From: Sitta carolinensis
Taxonomy: Eukaryota; Chordata; Aves; Passeriformes; Sittidae
Direction: 5' to 3'
DNA: 64,000 nt
Assembly (NCBI GenBank): GCA_032173965.1
Contig: CM063288.1
Coordinates: 20,247,501 to 20,311,500 of the forward strand
Positions 36,727 to 49,965 of this stretch are shown in pieces; the stretch's first letter is position 1; every line of letters begins with the position of its first letter. Both the position numbers and the translations under genes were made by a program. The notes below the pieces were generated by a model. The model worked only from the letters and a program-made list of their open reading frames with translations. It was not told the origin of the DNA and did not search any database.

Positions 36727-37753
36727 AGAAAATACACAGAATAGAAGTACTATTATACCTCCAAATTCCTCCTGGTGAGGGTCCTTCTAATTTAGTTACA
36801 TTGATATGTAATTAGTTTGGGGGTTCATTTTTAGTTTGGCTTGCTGAAAGATACTCAAGGTTTCTGCATATGGATTTAAATTCCTCTAAGTCCCAAACGT
36901 ATCATATTGGTCCATGACTAGTCCATGCCTTGTTTAAAAAAACAAGAGCATGAAAGAAACCACATAATGGGCAATTTACATAACTGGAAACTTTCTTTCA
37001 TATCACTTATGCATATATCTCTTATAGTCATGAAAAATTTAGCAAGATTCAGACTAAATTTTGCTCTTGAGTGATTTTGCAGGTGATGAATCAGCCATGA
37101 AGTGTACCAGACAAAATAATTTAGTTTGTCACACATAAATTTTCAGGTAACATTCACTTTTTTAAAGGTCTGATTTCTCTAGCTGATTAACCTCCTCACC
37201 AGCTGCTATGTTCTATGGGATTTGAGGTCATTCTGCACTTTACAGAGTTGCTTCATAAAAATGTTTATTCTAAAATTTTTAATTAACAAAAGAAATTAAA
37301 AATTTGCTTGTATCTTCATAAAATATTATGTTTCCTTTAGAAACTTCTGGGGTTTTTTGGTCTTTTTTTTTTTAAATCAGAATGTATCTGTTGACCTTTT
37401 AACAAATTCTACCAAATATATTGTACACAGACAATGTTTGGCTTTGAATTATGTGCAATTATTACTGAAATCTAAGGAAATTTTAAGACAAATGTAGAAT
37501 TTATATTATTTGAAAAGCTATAGAAAACACATTTAGGAAAATGTACCACTTAACCTAAGTCTTCCTTTTACCCCAAAAGACAGCATTTCGGTATCTTTAT
37601 TTGATTGCATAGTTCTGTTGATTTATGGTACTAGACTAGAAATTAGGAGGTTAGAAACCAGAAAAATCTACTATCAGTCTCACAGAAAAAAAGTTAGCTT
37701 CAAGTGAGAAATGCTTTTTCCAAGACACAGGTGAGCTTTGCTGTTTTAATAAA
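36727..37753 (+). other. CYBRD1: Probable CYBRD1 3' UTR to a candidate poly(A) signal
   Basis: After the stop the DNA is AT-rich without coding potential. A clean AATAAA is at 37748-37753; further ones occur beyond (for example about 40352). Mammalian CYBRD1 has a long 3' UTR, so the true end may be later. No convincing iron-responsive element was found. Confidence 0.45.
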
Positions 37754-39137
37754 ATGCTGCCTGTTAACTGAAAGCAAATTTGGGTATCTCCACACTGACA
37801 TCAAAAGCATTATTATCATAGGCATGAAGACGTGCTTTAGTATATAAGCAATCTGTATAAACTATATGAATTTTTAATTTGAAATTTCAGTTTTACATAA
37901 TGCAGTTTTCTCTAAATGAAGAGTCTCTACTGGCACTTTACTTTTATAGCTCTTTCTAGTAATTGAAGTATTAATGTATTATGCTCATTCATTAATTTCA
38001 CAGATTAAAACAATATTTATAGTTTTACTACTATGGAAGAATAATTATAGCAGGTTATTTGGACTGCACCTGTCCAAAATGAGCCATTCTACTATCTCTT
38101 GTAAAACTTGCAGAGCCCACTAGAAATACAAATTTACCACTGTCCATGTTGGAATATATAGATAGTTTCAGATGGCATATTGTTTCCTGGTTTTTAAATA
38201 CTACATAATTTTTTTATCTACTTTTGCTTTGAAAAACATTTTAATACATTACCCTTCAACAAATGTGCCATTTTTGTAGTTCACTGTGTGTTAGTACAAA
38301 CTAGTTTTGATTTGAGTTATTTTGGGTCTTCTCCAACAAGAAGCACCTCAGTTCCTGTTATTTGATTTGTAATAATATTTTATTATTTGGTGAATGCAGT
38401 ACAGAAAGCTAGTATTATAAAATATTTTTAAATTTTTTCTGCTGTACCATTTGGTGCTCAAGGACTACATCCCAGAGTTCTATGTTTTCACTTATAGGTT
38501 TGTGGATGACTGGGACCAACCTCACATTGGTGTATTTTTCCACTGTAGAAAATACCTGTTTTTAATGTACATTTCAGGTATGACAGAAGGAACACTAACC
38601 TAACTAAACAATTGTGTGAGCACTCCTCCAGTCTCACTATGTGCAGTGAATCAAACAGCGAGGTATGACAGGGAAAGTGAATAAATGAGCTCACTTGCAG
38701 TAATTTACTATGCAGCTTTCTATACTGCACTCACACAGGCAACAGCATTTGAAATTGTTATGTATTGGCCTGTTACTGTGTCTCATCCACCTGTGAAAAT
38801 GAGCTCACTCAATCCTTGCATAGTATTAGGTCACATAATAAAAGCATATGTTTGTATGGAAGGTAGTCAGTTGCCATGGGATTGTTCTGGAAGAAACCAG
38901 CTGTACTGTGTACTGGAAAAAACACAATCTATGACTTTTGTTACAGCACTGAGCTGAATGTATTGAAATGAACAGCTTTTAGGTGGTTGCCTCTATATGC
39001 TGTTGAAGTTAATCTATAGTAACCAGTATGTCTTCTGGTATCCATTGTATTCCACATACTGTTCAAGGGGAACTTGAAAAAAGAATGGTGGCACTTCTTT
39101 ACTTCTCTAGTCTCATGTAGAGCAAGGTATGAGTAAC

Positions 39138-39245
39138 ACCAAGGTTGGGGGTTCAGACCCCATATGGGCCATTTGTTTAAGGGTTGAACTCGGTGATCCT
39201 TCTGGGTCCCTTCCAATTCCAACCACTCTGTGATTCTGTGATATA
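39138..39245 (+). mobile_element. CR1 LINE 3'-end fragment
   Basis: Contains CCCATATGGGCCATTTGTTT, GGTTGAACTCGGTGATCCTT, GGGTCCCTTCCAATTCCAAC and the terminal octamer repeat ACTCTGTGATTCTGTGAT, the hallmark 3' end of CR1. Only about 105 bases remain. Confidence 0.92.
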
Positions 39246-41217
39246 AAACTAACAAAAAATCAGGGATTAGCAGCCTTTTGAGGGGAGTCTGTCAGAACGT
39301 AACTTTGGTTTTCAACTTAGAGGTCAAACATGATAGTAGAAACTCAGCAGAAGCTGGAAGATTCCATTTGGGGAATTTATAATCGGTGATATCTCATGTG
39401 CATGAACTGTGGGATTCTGGCTGCTGATCTTTGGAAGGTCCCCATGTAATGCAGTAGCTGTGAGCTCCTAAACCTTGATCAACCTTGGTGTATGCAATTT
39501 AAAACTGACAAAACAAACTATAGACTTTTGGCTTGATTTTAAACTGATTAAAAAGGCCTCTAAGTATCCTTGCAAAAAAATCAGGTTAGTTCAATGCTAA
39601 ATAAAAATACACAGGTGTTTGGAGAGTAATAGTCCTAAACCTACTCCTCAAAGTGGCCTTCCATTAACTTTCTTTTCATGCAAATTTTCTTAGCTATATT
39701 TATGAGTAACATAAATACAGTAGCATCATAGGAAATGAACAAAGTGTATTTTCAAAGACACAAATGGAAGGTATAAGTCTAGCTTTTTCCTCGGGATTTT
39801 TCTGCATCTTTGGAAAACATCTACATAGTTGTTTTTACAAGAACATGATTGTAAAGCTTATATTCCAGGTTTGGATTCTTATTAAAAAAAAGGAAGTTAC
39901 AAAACCTAATATTGAAAGTGCTATCTTTTTAAGATGCCTGAAAACAACAAATACTATATTTACATGCTGTCATGCAGTACTATGACAGAAGCAGAAGAGT
40001 GTTTTATCCAACATTAGTGAAACTGAGAAATGATGGTGCAAATTAGATTCTAAAATTGAATGTAATTACATGTGTACTTTTACTACACGTAACCAAGAAT
40101 ATCACATATCATGATGTAAATATGGATTACTTGTTTACATGGATATTTTATTGAATGACTAAGAGATATTGCCAAATATTTTCTATTTCAAAAGTCTCTT
40201 TCTTTTGCTTTTATTTCAGAAAATTCCTTCCTCTGTTTTTAACTGTTCACAAGAGCTTTAAAAATTATTTTATTATCCAAGGTACTTATTTGTAGATGAG
40301 ACCAAATATTTAATTACAATGTCTGATTTTATTATTCTTTTTTTATATATTAATAAAAAAGATTTTTTGAGCTTGTCATACTACTGACTACAGATTTTCA
40401 TTATGGTACTAAAATACAAGTTTCTGAATTTGGATAAAGATCAGATTATTCCTAAATTACTTTTTGAAAACAGGAGGACAGTTGTACAAAGTTTCTTAAA
40501 TATGTCTTAATTTCAACTATTTATGGTGATCTTTATGGTGAAATTTATGTACTTTGTAGTCTTAGGAACATAATTGGTATACAAGAGAAAGAATTCACTG
40601 TATAAGAAATTCATATTTCACCTTCTGATCATAAGAAATTCTTCATAGCAGTTGTTAGAGGGAGGAAAAAAACAAACCAAAACGATCTTTCATGAGAATG
40701 TGATCGCAAATATGGGAAGATCATGAATTCTGATATATAATGGTAACACAATGCACTGTAAGATTGAAGTACCCTCAGATAAGTAACAGCCAGACTAAGC
40801 CCAGACCCCATGGAATCTTCTGACCCAATTCAACATCTTCATATCAAGTTACTCATAAATAGGTTAATGATGATAAAAGGCTATAAAAGTAAAATCATCT
40901 GTATGAACGTATTGGTAACAACTAAGAATTAAGGTATTCTTGAGTTTAGTGAATTTAATTGGAAATTTTCCTGAAAGTGTACAGCATAAATTGATTATTT
41001 GTGAATGCCATAAAGCTGTTGGCTAAAATCTTTCATTTTCATTGTCATGGAATAATAAAAAATACTATTACAAACATCAACATAGCAGAAAACATGTTGC
41101 ATTCAAACCTGACAATTACCTTTTCCTGATAACTTCCCTTAACTGTTGCCTGTAGGCTGGATGTGTTGGGGAAAATTCTAATAAAATAATCCACATTTTT
41201 AAACTATTGAGTAATAT

Positions 41218-41300
41218 AATAATTATTATTATTGCTATTGTTATATTGTATATAATATATATATTTATATATTATATAATAATATAATTAGTATAAATAT
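41218..41300. repeat. AT-only low-complexity tract
   Basis: About 80 bases nearly free of G and C, made of TAATAATTATTATTA and TATATAATATAT motifs. Intergenic. Confidence 0.8.
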
Positions 41301-42088
41301 TTAAATGTTGATTATTGAAAAAGTAAAAGCTCAATTGTATTCAAAATGGAAAGAGGGAACTCAAATTTTCACATGAGGACTTATATTTGTGTGGAAAAAT
41401 GAGTTTTGTAAGTTTTTGATGGATCCCTTGTAACTTACAATACAGATACTTGTGTTGTGTTATGGTATGAGCAACACTTGTGATCTCTGTATGAATAATG
41501 GACAGTAATGAGGGGTAAACTATTAGTCAGGTAGAAATTCAAATCCAGGTCAACAAAATGGATGGCAATCATTCCAGGCAATTCAGCTAAGAGAAGAGAA
41601 GAGGTAATGTTGAGAAAATCCAGTTACTACTGTATACAAACCAGAAATCTAAAAAAATATCAGGGCCCCGGCTAACTCTTACAGGAGAAGCAGAAACAAT
41701 GGGTATAAATTTCAATGAGCTCAGTTATGTTCACCAGACTCATCATAGAGCCTTGGCCAACATATGTTAGTGTGGGGCTTGAGTTTACAGCTGAGTCCAT
41801 GGCCACAAACACTGACCACTCATTGGCTCTCAAATTCCACATTTTGCTTGTCACCAAGTCATATCATAATTACAAATACAGCTGTCAGAAAATGGATAAA
41901 AGTTAAAAAAAATATTTGCAATTTGTAGTTCAGTTTTCACAAGCATGTAATTCCAACAAAATAAAAAAATCTGTTCAGTAGTACTCAAATTCTGCAGGAT
42001 ATACTTAAATATCAGTGTGATTAATAGTGTGATGGTCAAATATTTTTGTGGCAGATGATCCTGCTCCTATGGGTATACATGCAGTAAT

Positions 42089-42101
42089 CCACCAGGTGGC
42101 A
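42089..42101 (+). promoter_or_regulatory. Candidate CTCF core site
   Basis: CCACCAGGTGGCA matches the central CTCF consensus CCASYAGRKGGCR. It stands alone between CYBRD1 and DYNC1I2. Single-motif matches occur by chance, so binding is unproven. Confidence 0.4.
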
Positions 42102-45100
42102 AGCACTACCAAAACAGCCTTTGGCAGATACTAGACCAGCCTTATTTTTAGGTGATACAATATGATGAGTTGTCTGTCTCAAAACAAAATCACAAGGTTA
42201 GTAGTCAAAAAACACACAGTCATGTCAGAATTTGTATATTCACTTCTTCAAAGGGCTCACTCAGAATACAGTATTTCTTCATCTCTGATGATGGAAATTG
42301 TTCTTAATTGTGCTCCACCTCATTTTGAATGTTCAATTAAAAATATTTTTGTGGCTTTAGAGCCAGTCTGTAGGTAAAATACATAAAATTAATTCCACCA
42401 GCTATAGCCAACAATTTTTAGTTACTTTGTAATTTCAGGTCTGACTCATTTGGAGAGAAGACAGCTTGTGTAGCCTCTATGTAAAACACTAGGAAAAGCA
42501 GAAACTTCAATTTTTTCTCTTTATAGATTTGTTTATTCAGAAAGAAGCTTTGAAATAAAAGGCTTTGAAAGGCTGGCTGAATAATGAGTTGTTATTCTTT
42601 GAAGGCATATTATCTTTAAAAATACAAAAAAACCTGAGGGTTTCTAATGAGTAGAACCCTTTATTTTTGGAAGAAAATAAATGGAAGAGTTTGAAAAGAT
42701 TTTTTTTCCTGTAGGTTTTTTTTCTTCCTCCTGGAGCTGCCTGTTGCTCTTATGTGGAAGCTTCCTGCTGATTTGACTTTTTATTCTGCTGTGAGACTGA
42801 TGCCAAGATTTACATGATTGCTGTGGATAGGAACTGGATTTAGCATAAGGAAGATAACTGCTTTTCCCCTAGGGAGAAGCAGAAAAGGGAAGACAGAGTG
42901 AGGCACATAGACAATAATATCTGGAGCTATATTCTTGGTCAATTATTTTATTCATCCTCTATTTTAGATTATACTGCAACTAATAAAAGGCAAGAAAGCT
43001 ACTGGTCTCAAGCCAGGAACACAGATAAGCAAGGAAACTATTTGTGGTTTCAATCAAATGTCCAACTATAACGGAAGTGAGGTACTGTTTTTATATAGAA
43101 CTGACAGAATGGCCCTTGTAACCTAAGTGTAATTAACAAAAACTCTCATCAGAATCTGTCAGGCAGAGATTCGCCTTCTACACAGGGTCCTTCAGCAGAA
43201 AGAAAAGGGTGACTGTAGAACTGTGCATAATTGCAATTATTTTAGCAATTCATTGTCTGTATAGTCTTTTGCACATTCTTCAGTTTTTAATTACATTCTC
43301 TGGACATTTAAAGAGGTAAAGATTTTTGCTTATAAGGCAGACTTGTGCAACTTGAAATCATTTACAGCCAGCTGGCAGACAGTTGGCTTCCATTAACCTA
43401 CAGTGCCAATGGAAAATGCAATTTTTTGAAAATGCAAACTGGAAAAAGTTTGCATCAAAAGGCAGGGAACTTCCCAACCAAGGCAAGAAAGACTCCATAT
43501 AAGCACATAATAAATACTGAGGGAGCAGAAGGCAGTTAGAGGGATTTTGGCACTGAGAGGGTAAAGGTTTTCAAACATAATTATTGACAGGTAATTTAAT
43601 TTATTTCAGTAATTTTTCTAATTAAATAATACACACCTAATAAAGTTAAATACCATAACTGAACAAAAAAGAAATATTATCTACTTGGTCTAAAAGTTTA
43701 AATTCAAGAACTGGAAGATCGTATCATATTAATGAGGTAAATATTCTGGAGTTCCTGAACTAGGTGTAGTTAATAGAAAAAGGGGTAATGATTAATTTTG
43801 TTCCCTTTTCCTTCGGTTAATTACATAAACAACACTTTATTCTGACATTTAAATCAGATTTTCTAACTACAATAACTGATTTTATGTTTTTGTATTTTTT
43901 TGATTACAAATGGATGAAATCAAGGAAATCTCATGAAATTCAATTATTTAGAATAACTGATCCTATAAATTAAGCCATGCCTGTTGCAGTGCTAGTTTTG
44001 CTGCTAGAAAATAGCATATTTGAGATACTCAGTTATCATCTGCAAATCCTCAAATGGCATTTCCTGAAATAAAGTGCCATCTTAGGGCTACTGAAGTAAG
44101 CTTGCAGAATAAATCAGTGAACAGTGTAAGAGAAAATTGAGCCACTGTGTTTCTAAAATAAATTTTAAAATGCGTCACAGGTTTCCTGATGATATGACAA
44201 GTCTAACACACTGTAGTAAGCCTTCCATTTGAATGTGTGGCAGGAGAAAAGCTAAATACAAAGTTTAAAAAATCCAGTAAAATTGTGAAGTCTTTTGTAG
44301 TATTGATTCTACTGATCACATTATCTCTCGAGTTCAGAGACAGAATCTCATAATGCAATCCCTTTCCAAACAAAACAGGCATCCTAGCAAAAGACAGTTG
44401 TGTGGTCTAGCACGATGTTCTAGAAGTTCTTTGCAGTGTATAGAAGTTGTTTTGTTTGTGTATATTGACACATCCAATATATGTATGATGTTTCTGCATG
44501 TTCTAGCATCCTGGTTTTGGCAGACCCTTCAGTACCCTTCTGTATTACCTTCAGACCCTTCTAATTTATACCTAACATCTTTATTCACCAGTCTCAGAGG
44601 CTTCATCCTGCACACTTCCCCAGTCTCCTGTCACCTAGTTTTGCACACCTGGCTGTCTTTTTTTTATTTGCTTGGCACAGTCTCTTTTCACTCCAAGCTA
44701 AATATGGAATAAAATATTTCTCTTTAAATGCTTATCCTCTCTCTTTTTCTGTGGTTAGCCTGCACATTTGGTAGCATTCTATTTACCTTTCAAGCTATTT
44801 CAGAACATTTTTGCTCTAATTTTAGAACCTCAATCACAACTTCTTTCCTGCATTCACACGCAAAACAACAGCAAAGAGAACCTCATTATACCTTTAAAAA
44901 CTCAGCAGATCCAGGTTTGGGTGTACTCTGAAAGAAGTCCTTAAAAATGGGAATCTGGAGAACACTTACTTTTGAGCACTACAGTACAGAGAAGAGATCT
45001 TTGGCATATTGATGACTGAATCTGCAATCCCTTTTAGCTCTCTAGGGAGTCCTACGAATTTCAGATGCAGTGGTCCATGGTTCAATTTCTTGCTGGAATG

Positions 45101-45558
45101 GATTCTCCACAAGTAGGGATAATCCTTCATTTGATGCTTACTCACTTGGATACATTTCTGTATTCCATATCAGCCATTCCAGACCTTGCAATGTTTTGTT
45201 TTCTTTTTTTTCCCCAGAATGTGTTTCTGCATTAGCTGATACTATTACACTTATTTGGTTGAAATGGCACTATTCTTTTATGAACTTCTCATTAGCTTAA
45301 AGTAACTTTGCAAAGCAATTATCTCTAGAACAATAGTTACCATGCTTGTTCTCAGGCTAACAGTCACATTTTTTCCATTTTTCATTTGAAGAGGACCACT
45401 CAGTAGTTTGTGAGGATCACACTTTCAAGTATATACAGACACAGTTGGTTTCATTAAATATTTATCAAATGCATTAGTCTTTATTTTTATTCTTTAAAAA
45501 AAATAAATTAATTGTAAGTAAATAAGATATAATAGTGCCTCCAACATCGCTTTTATTT

Positions 45559-45580
45559 TTTTGTTTGTTTGTTTGTTTTT
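45559..45580. repeat. (TTTG)n short tandem repeat
   Basis: Four to five TTTG units inside a T-rich stretch; intergenic. Confidence 0.75.
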
Positions 45581-48500
45581 AAATTCCTCCTGAAGTTTAT
45601 CTTCTCTCTGGTTTTGAAACAGCTCTAAGATATTTAGAGCCTCTTTTGACTCATTATCTGAATTTATTAAATAAAATGAATAATAACCTCAATATCCTTA
45701 CTATAAGAACTATGAGTAAGGTAACATGCATACTATATGCATGTATTGCTATATTACCTACATTACATAATTTTAGTTTATATAATACACAGAATAATAA
45801 AGATGCGTCTCATATCTAAGTAAAATACAGCTTAATTACAAATTACAAAGCACAAAATAGTTGTTAATATTGTAATTTTAAATCTATAAAAGTGGTTTAC
45901 TACCTAAGATTCCAACAGAATATGTTCTAGGTAAATAGAGCACAGTGAAGCACACATGTTATGACCTCATGGTTATATATATATATATATACACATTTAA
46001 CAATAATGCAGTTTAAGGAAACAGGTTATGGCACCTGAAAGACAGCAGATGAAGATGGGAGAAATGGAAAACCTAGCTTTATGCAAACCTTATGCTGCCA
46101 GCTTGTGTCATGTACTTTTCAGCCACCACTGGATCTCCTGTGAACAATGAAAGATTCAAAATAAATCCAAATCAAAATAAGCCACAGTCTTTTTACACTA
46201 AATACTGCTTAATCTTCCTTAATAATTATATTTTTGATATCCACTATTAGTGAACTTCAGTTGGTTAAGAAAATTCTAAAAGCATTTCCAACATTTTCTT
46301 AGTAAACACTGAATCAGAATTTCTAATTGCTACAGTATCACATAAAAAATCCATTTTATATTACTTATAGTCCATGTCCTAACAGCAATTTCTCATTGCT
46401 CAACTTCCTAGTACCAGCACTGTTCTTCACAGTGCAGAAACAATTCAAAACACACAGAGTCACATCAGCATTCTGTTGACTCCCTTATATTCTAGCAAAT
46501 AAAACAAAGTGGTTTGACAACCACAGATATTGCTTATTTTTTCTGGATAAATAAAAGCCAGTAAATTTAAGCATTATACTCCATTTTGCACACTATTGTG
46601 GGATTTATTTTAACAAAATGAACTCTAAGGTCTATTGATTGGTTCCATCCACAATTTAGAGAAAGATTTTCAGAGGCATGAAAACCTATTAAGAATGCAT
46701 CTAATTGATTTTTGGAAAGAGCTGGGGTCTTGATGCATCATTTACTGCAGTCAGCAGTAAAATTTCCACTGATTTAAATAAGAACAGGTTCATACCTGCA
46801 GAGACCTAGCTGCTATTTATGCTTTTCACAGTAGCCCCTCCACAGCTAGAGATTTCTTCCCTTTGTTTTAGTACAAATAATCTACACGTTTTTGTACATA
46901 CACTCAGTACAATTTACTTTATATTAAAAAAAAAAGAGTCACATTTCCAAAGGTAATGAAATTTTTAACACAGAAGAGTGAACAAAGTGCAACTGCCATT
47001 CAGTTTTATGGTGCCTCTCTTCAATTAAGTCAATGTCATTGTTTATGAGTAAAACAACCAAAAAGTTGAATACAGTTTAGTTACTAGATACTAAGATTAC
47101 TCAAACAAGTTTGAATAATTATACGTAGAACTATTGTGCTACTGCTGCAAAAGTGAGGAAAATGTTATGAAAGATTCAATTCTATCAATAAATGAAACAT
47201 GATTTTATTCTGCTTTATTTAGCAAAGAAATGCAACTGAATATTTTTAAAGTATTCCAGTCTAAGGAATAAGGCTTTTCAGAGAATTATCTCACTGATAC
47301 AAGCAAAGATCAAAAAGGGGTGGTAGTGTTAGCATTCAAAATTCATTTAGATGAAACAATAAGATAATAAGGTGTAAAAAAATGCACAGTCTCGTGCTCA
47401 ATGCAGTAGAGGATCAATTTCATCTAAAGGCAAGTGGAGTGTACACTGTATCATCTGATCCAAAGGAGTGACCTTCTTGATTCAAATGCAAAATGCCTGT
47501 GCCTATTGCAGATGGAATTTACCAGGACAAAATGTTCAATAGAAAGATTACATTTCCACTGGGGCAGAAAGGTATTTGTCAGTGTCTCATTACAGCTTTG
47601 ATACAAACGTCTTGGATTTCAATTAGTGTGAGATAGAACAATAATCCAGCGTTGAAACTACAGACAAACCTTTGTTTCTTACCCCTTTATACATGGATTT
47701 TTTGTTCCGTTTGCAATAAGATATTGTAAGATTTCCAAAAGAAATAAATAGATGTACATAACATTCCAGCCATTTTAACGTCAGCAGTATCACTTAGTGA
47801 TTGTCTGTCTGATAACTTTGCACTAGGAGGCCAGGGTGACATAATTTACATTTTTTCCAGCATAAATGAAAAGTGCTGGATTCTTTGAACCGTAAGTGTC
47901 CCATCAGTTCTTCTACCCTCACTGTCCCACCTCCTATTATTAACATACCATATCCACTCTGACACTTTTGATCCTTTTCTATGAAAAGTAGTTTGCTTTC
48001 CCAATGGAAATAAATATGAAATTTGCTTTAGTGCATATCAGGAATTCTAACAACAGCTCATAAAAATTTCCGCCCTATAGAGGTCATGTTTTAACTTCAC
48101 AAATTTAGAGCTTGCCTTCATTTAAAATACTAACTTCTAAATACTGTTTGATATTTAAGAAAACTTGTATGTTTTTCTGAATTGATCATGGGACTAAGAG
48201 ATGGACATTTTCTGCCTCCTTATTTACCCTGTGATCATTTTGGCTAGTAATGCTAACATAATCCATACAAAAGGAATCTGTTATCATTTCGACAAATATT
48301 AAAATGTATTCTCCTCTTTTGAAGAGTACACAAACTTCCATAAAGGTCAGTGGGAAACAAGTGCACTAACAGAGGGCAGAATATAGCCAAGCATACAACA
48401 CATCTGAAAATAATTCCTTTGGGCTGATCTCTTGGCAGTTCTCATACTCTCTCATAAAACCACTTGAACTAGTGCAGGTTTGGGTGAATTACAGCACCCT

Positions 48501-49859
48501 TAAGAAGCTCTCATTATCTCCTGTCTTAACCACATAATAGAAAAAAATTGAGAGTACCATATGCAGACCACACCGAGGAAGGAGAACTTGGAATTTTTCA
48601 GCTGGTAAACCTATTTTCTATAGTGCTTGGCAGGGAATCACTCTCAGGTGCTGGACCATTCACTAGTGTTTGTTTTGTGCCAGAGGTTACCGAACTGCAA
48701 AAGGGTTCTCACCTCAGAAAGGACCCATCATTCATCATCACTGTATTTTGACACGACAGAAAAAAACATGTCCATCCAGCAGGAACAGGAAAGAGGGGAG
48801 AAACTCTTACAAAATGTATGAAGGTTATGAAATGACCAGAAACCATCTAAACAACAGAGTTTTTCTAAATTTTTAAAGGTATAGTATGAACCCTGACTCA
48901 CATGGAATGCTGCTACAGTACAGTGAATAATCAACACTGATTCCTGCACCAATTGAAGTTTTCCTAGCAGTTATCCCAGCAAAGTACCAACCAACCTGTT
49001 CAGTTTATGATACCTAACAGGATTGCAACAAAGCCAGACTGCAAATGAAGCCTTTTTCCAGTGCTTGTCAGGACAAGTTTCAAAAATACACTCACCAGGC
49101 ATAACCATCTGTAGATCCAGTAATTGCAATTATTCCAATCTGTAATAGCAGAAAATTTAACCTGCTCTGGAGCTGAGTTATTGCCTCCAAAAGCTACATT
49201 TCATTGGGTGTTGTGAACACACGCTCCACGTGAACCACAGCAATCTTCCCTATGATTCTGCTTTCGTGAGCACAGTTCTGGCAGACCAGCAGGGTAGGGG
49301 CCCCAGCACCTCACTGAGATAGAAGTCAGTAGCCCTAGGCCAGCAGTTACATAAACAGGCACAGGACTTTGATGTAGGTCTCCATAGGACAGAACAGACA
49401 ATATACTTATTTATTTTTAGGACGAAGGTGAGACAGCAAAGTCACTTGCTACCAGTTTGGAGCTGTACCAAAATGAGCTTCATCCTGCACGACGCTCACG
49501 ATGGGAACCGCCGCGTGGCCAGGGCAGCCCAACGCCACGGGTTGACACGCACAGAACCATCTGCGGAGGCCATTTTGTCATTGGCCTGACACGCTCACAC
49601 CGAATCAGGCTCTTATAGCCGTCATCCCCAGGTCACTGGAGGGATTATGGCTACCGCCCGCATGGACACGACTGCTTTTCACGCTTGGCTGCGAGACGAG
49701 CCTAACGTGGATCGTCCCTCACTGCCCGGAAGCCCAAGCAGAGGCGAAGACGCTGTCCCGCCCGGGACCCCGCCTCAGCCCGCCCCGCCCGGGGCCGCTG
49801 CCGAGGCTCCCGTGAGGGAAGCTCGCCGCGGGTTTGCTGGCGCGTCTCCACTTCAGAAG

Positions 49860-49878
49860 ACTACGACTCCCATCATGC
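49860..49878 (+). promoter_or_regulatory. ZNF143/SBS-type promoter motif
   Basis: ACTACGACTCCCATCATGC is a close match to the well-known core-promoter element ACTACAANTCCCAGCATGC bound by ZNF143. It lies in the DYNC1I2 CpG island. Confidence 0.7.
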
Positions 49879-49946
49879 AACGCGCGGCCGCGCCGCGCCC
49901 ACGCCCGGGGAGCACCGGCGACGAGACGCATCCAGCTGTGCGCGCT

Positions 49947-49965
49947 GCATGCTGGATGTCGTTGT
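49947..49965 (-). promoter_or_regulatory. Second, degenerate ZNF143-type motif (inverted)
   Basis: On the minus strand ACAACGACATCCAGCATGC agrees with ACTACAACTCCCAGCATGC at 15 of 19 bases. It lies about 70 bases from the better copy and in the opposite orientation. Confidence 0.45.

Larger units (their letters stand above)
37754..49480. other. Intergenic region between CYBRD1 and DYNC1I2
   Basis: About 11.7 kb of AT-rich DNA. I see a CR1 3' fragment at about 39.14-39.24 kb, AT-only stretches near 41.2-41.3 kb, a CTCF-like site at 42089-42101, a (TTTG)n tract near 45.56 kb and a short (TA)n near 45.97 kb. No gene, RNA gene or protein-like open frame is supported; open frames are short and unlike known proteins. 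Confidence 0.7.

Noticed and set aside
38644..38649. CAGTGA as a possible iron-responsive element after CYBRD1
   Set aside because: The flanking five bases on each side do not pair and there is no bulged C stem.
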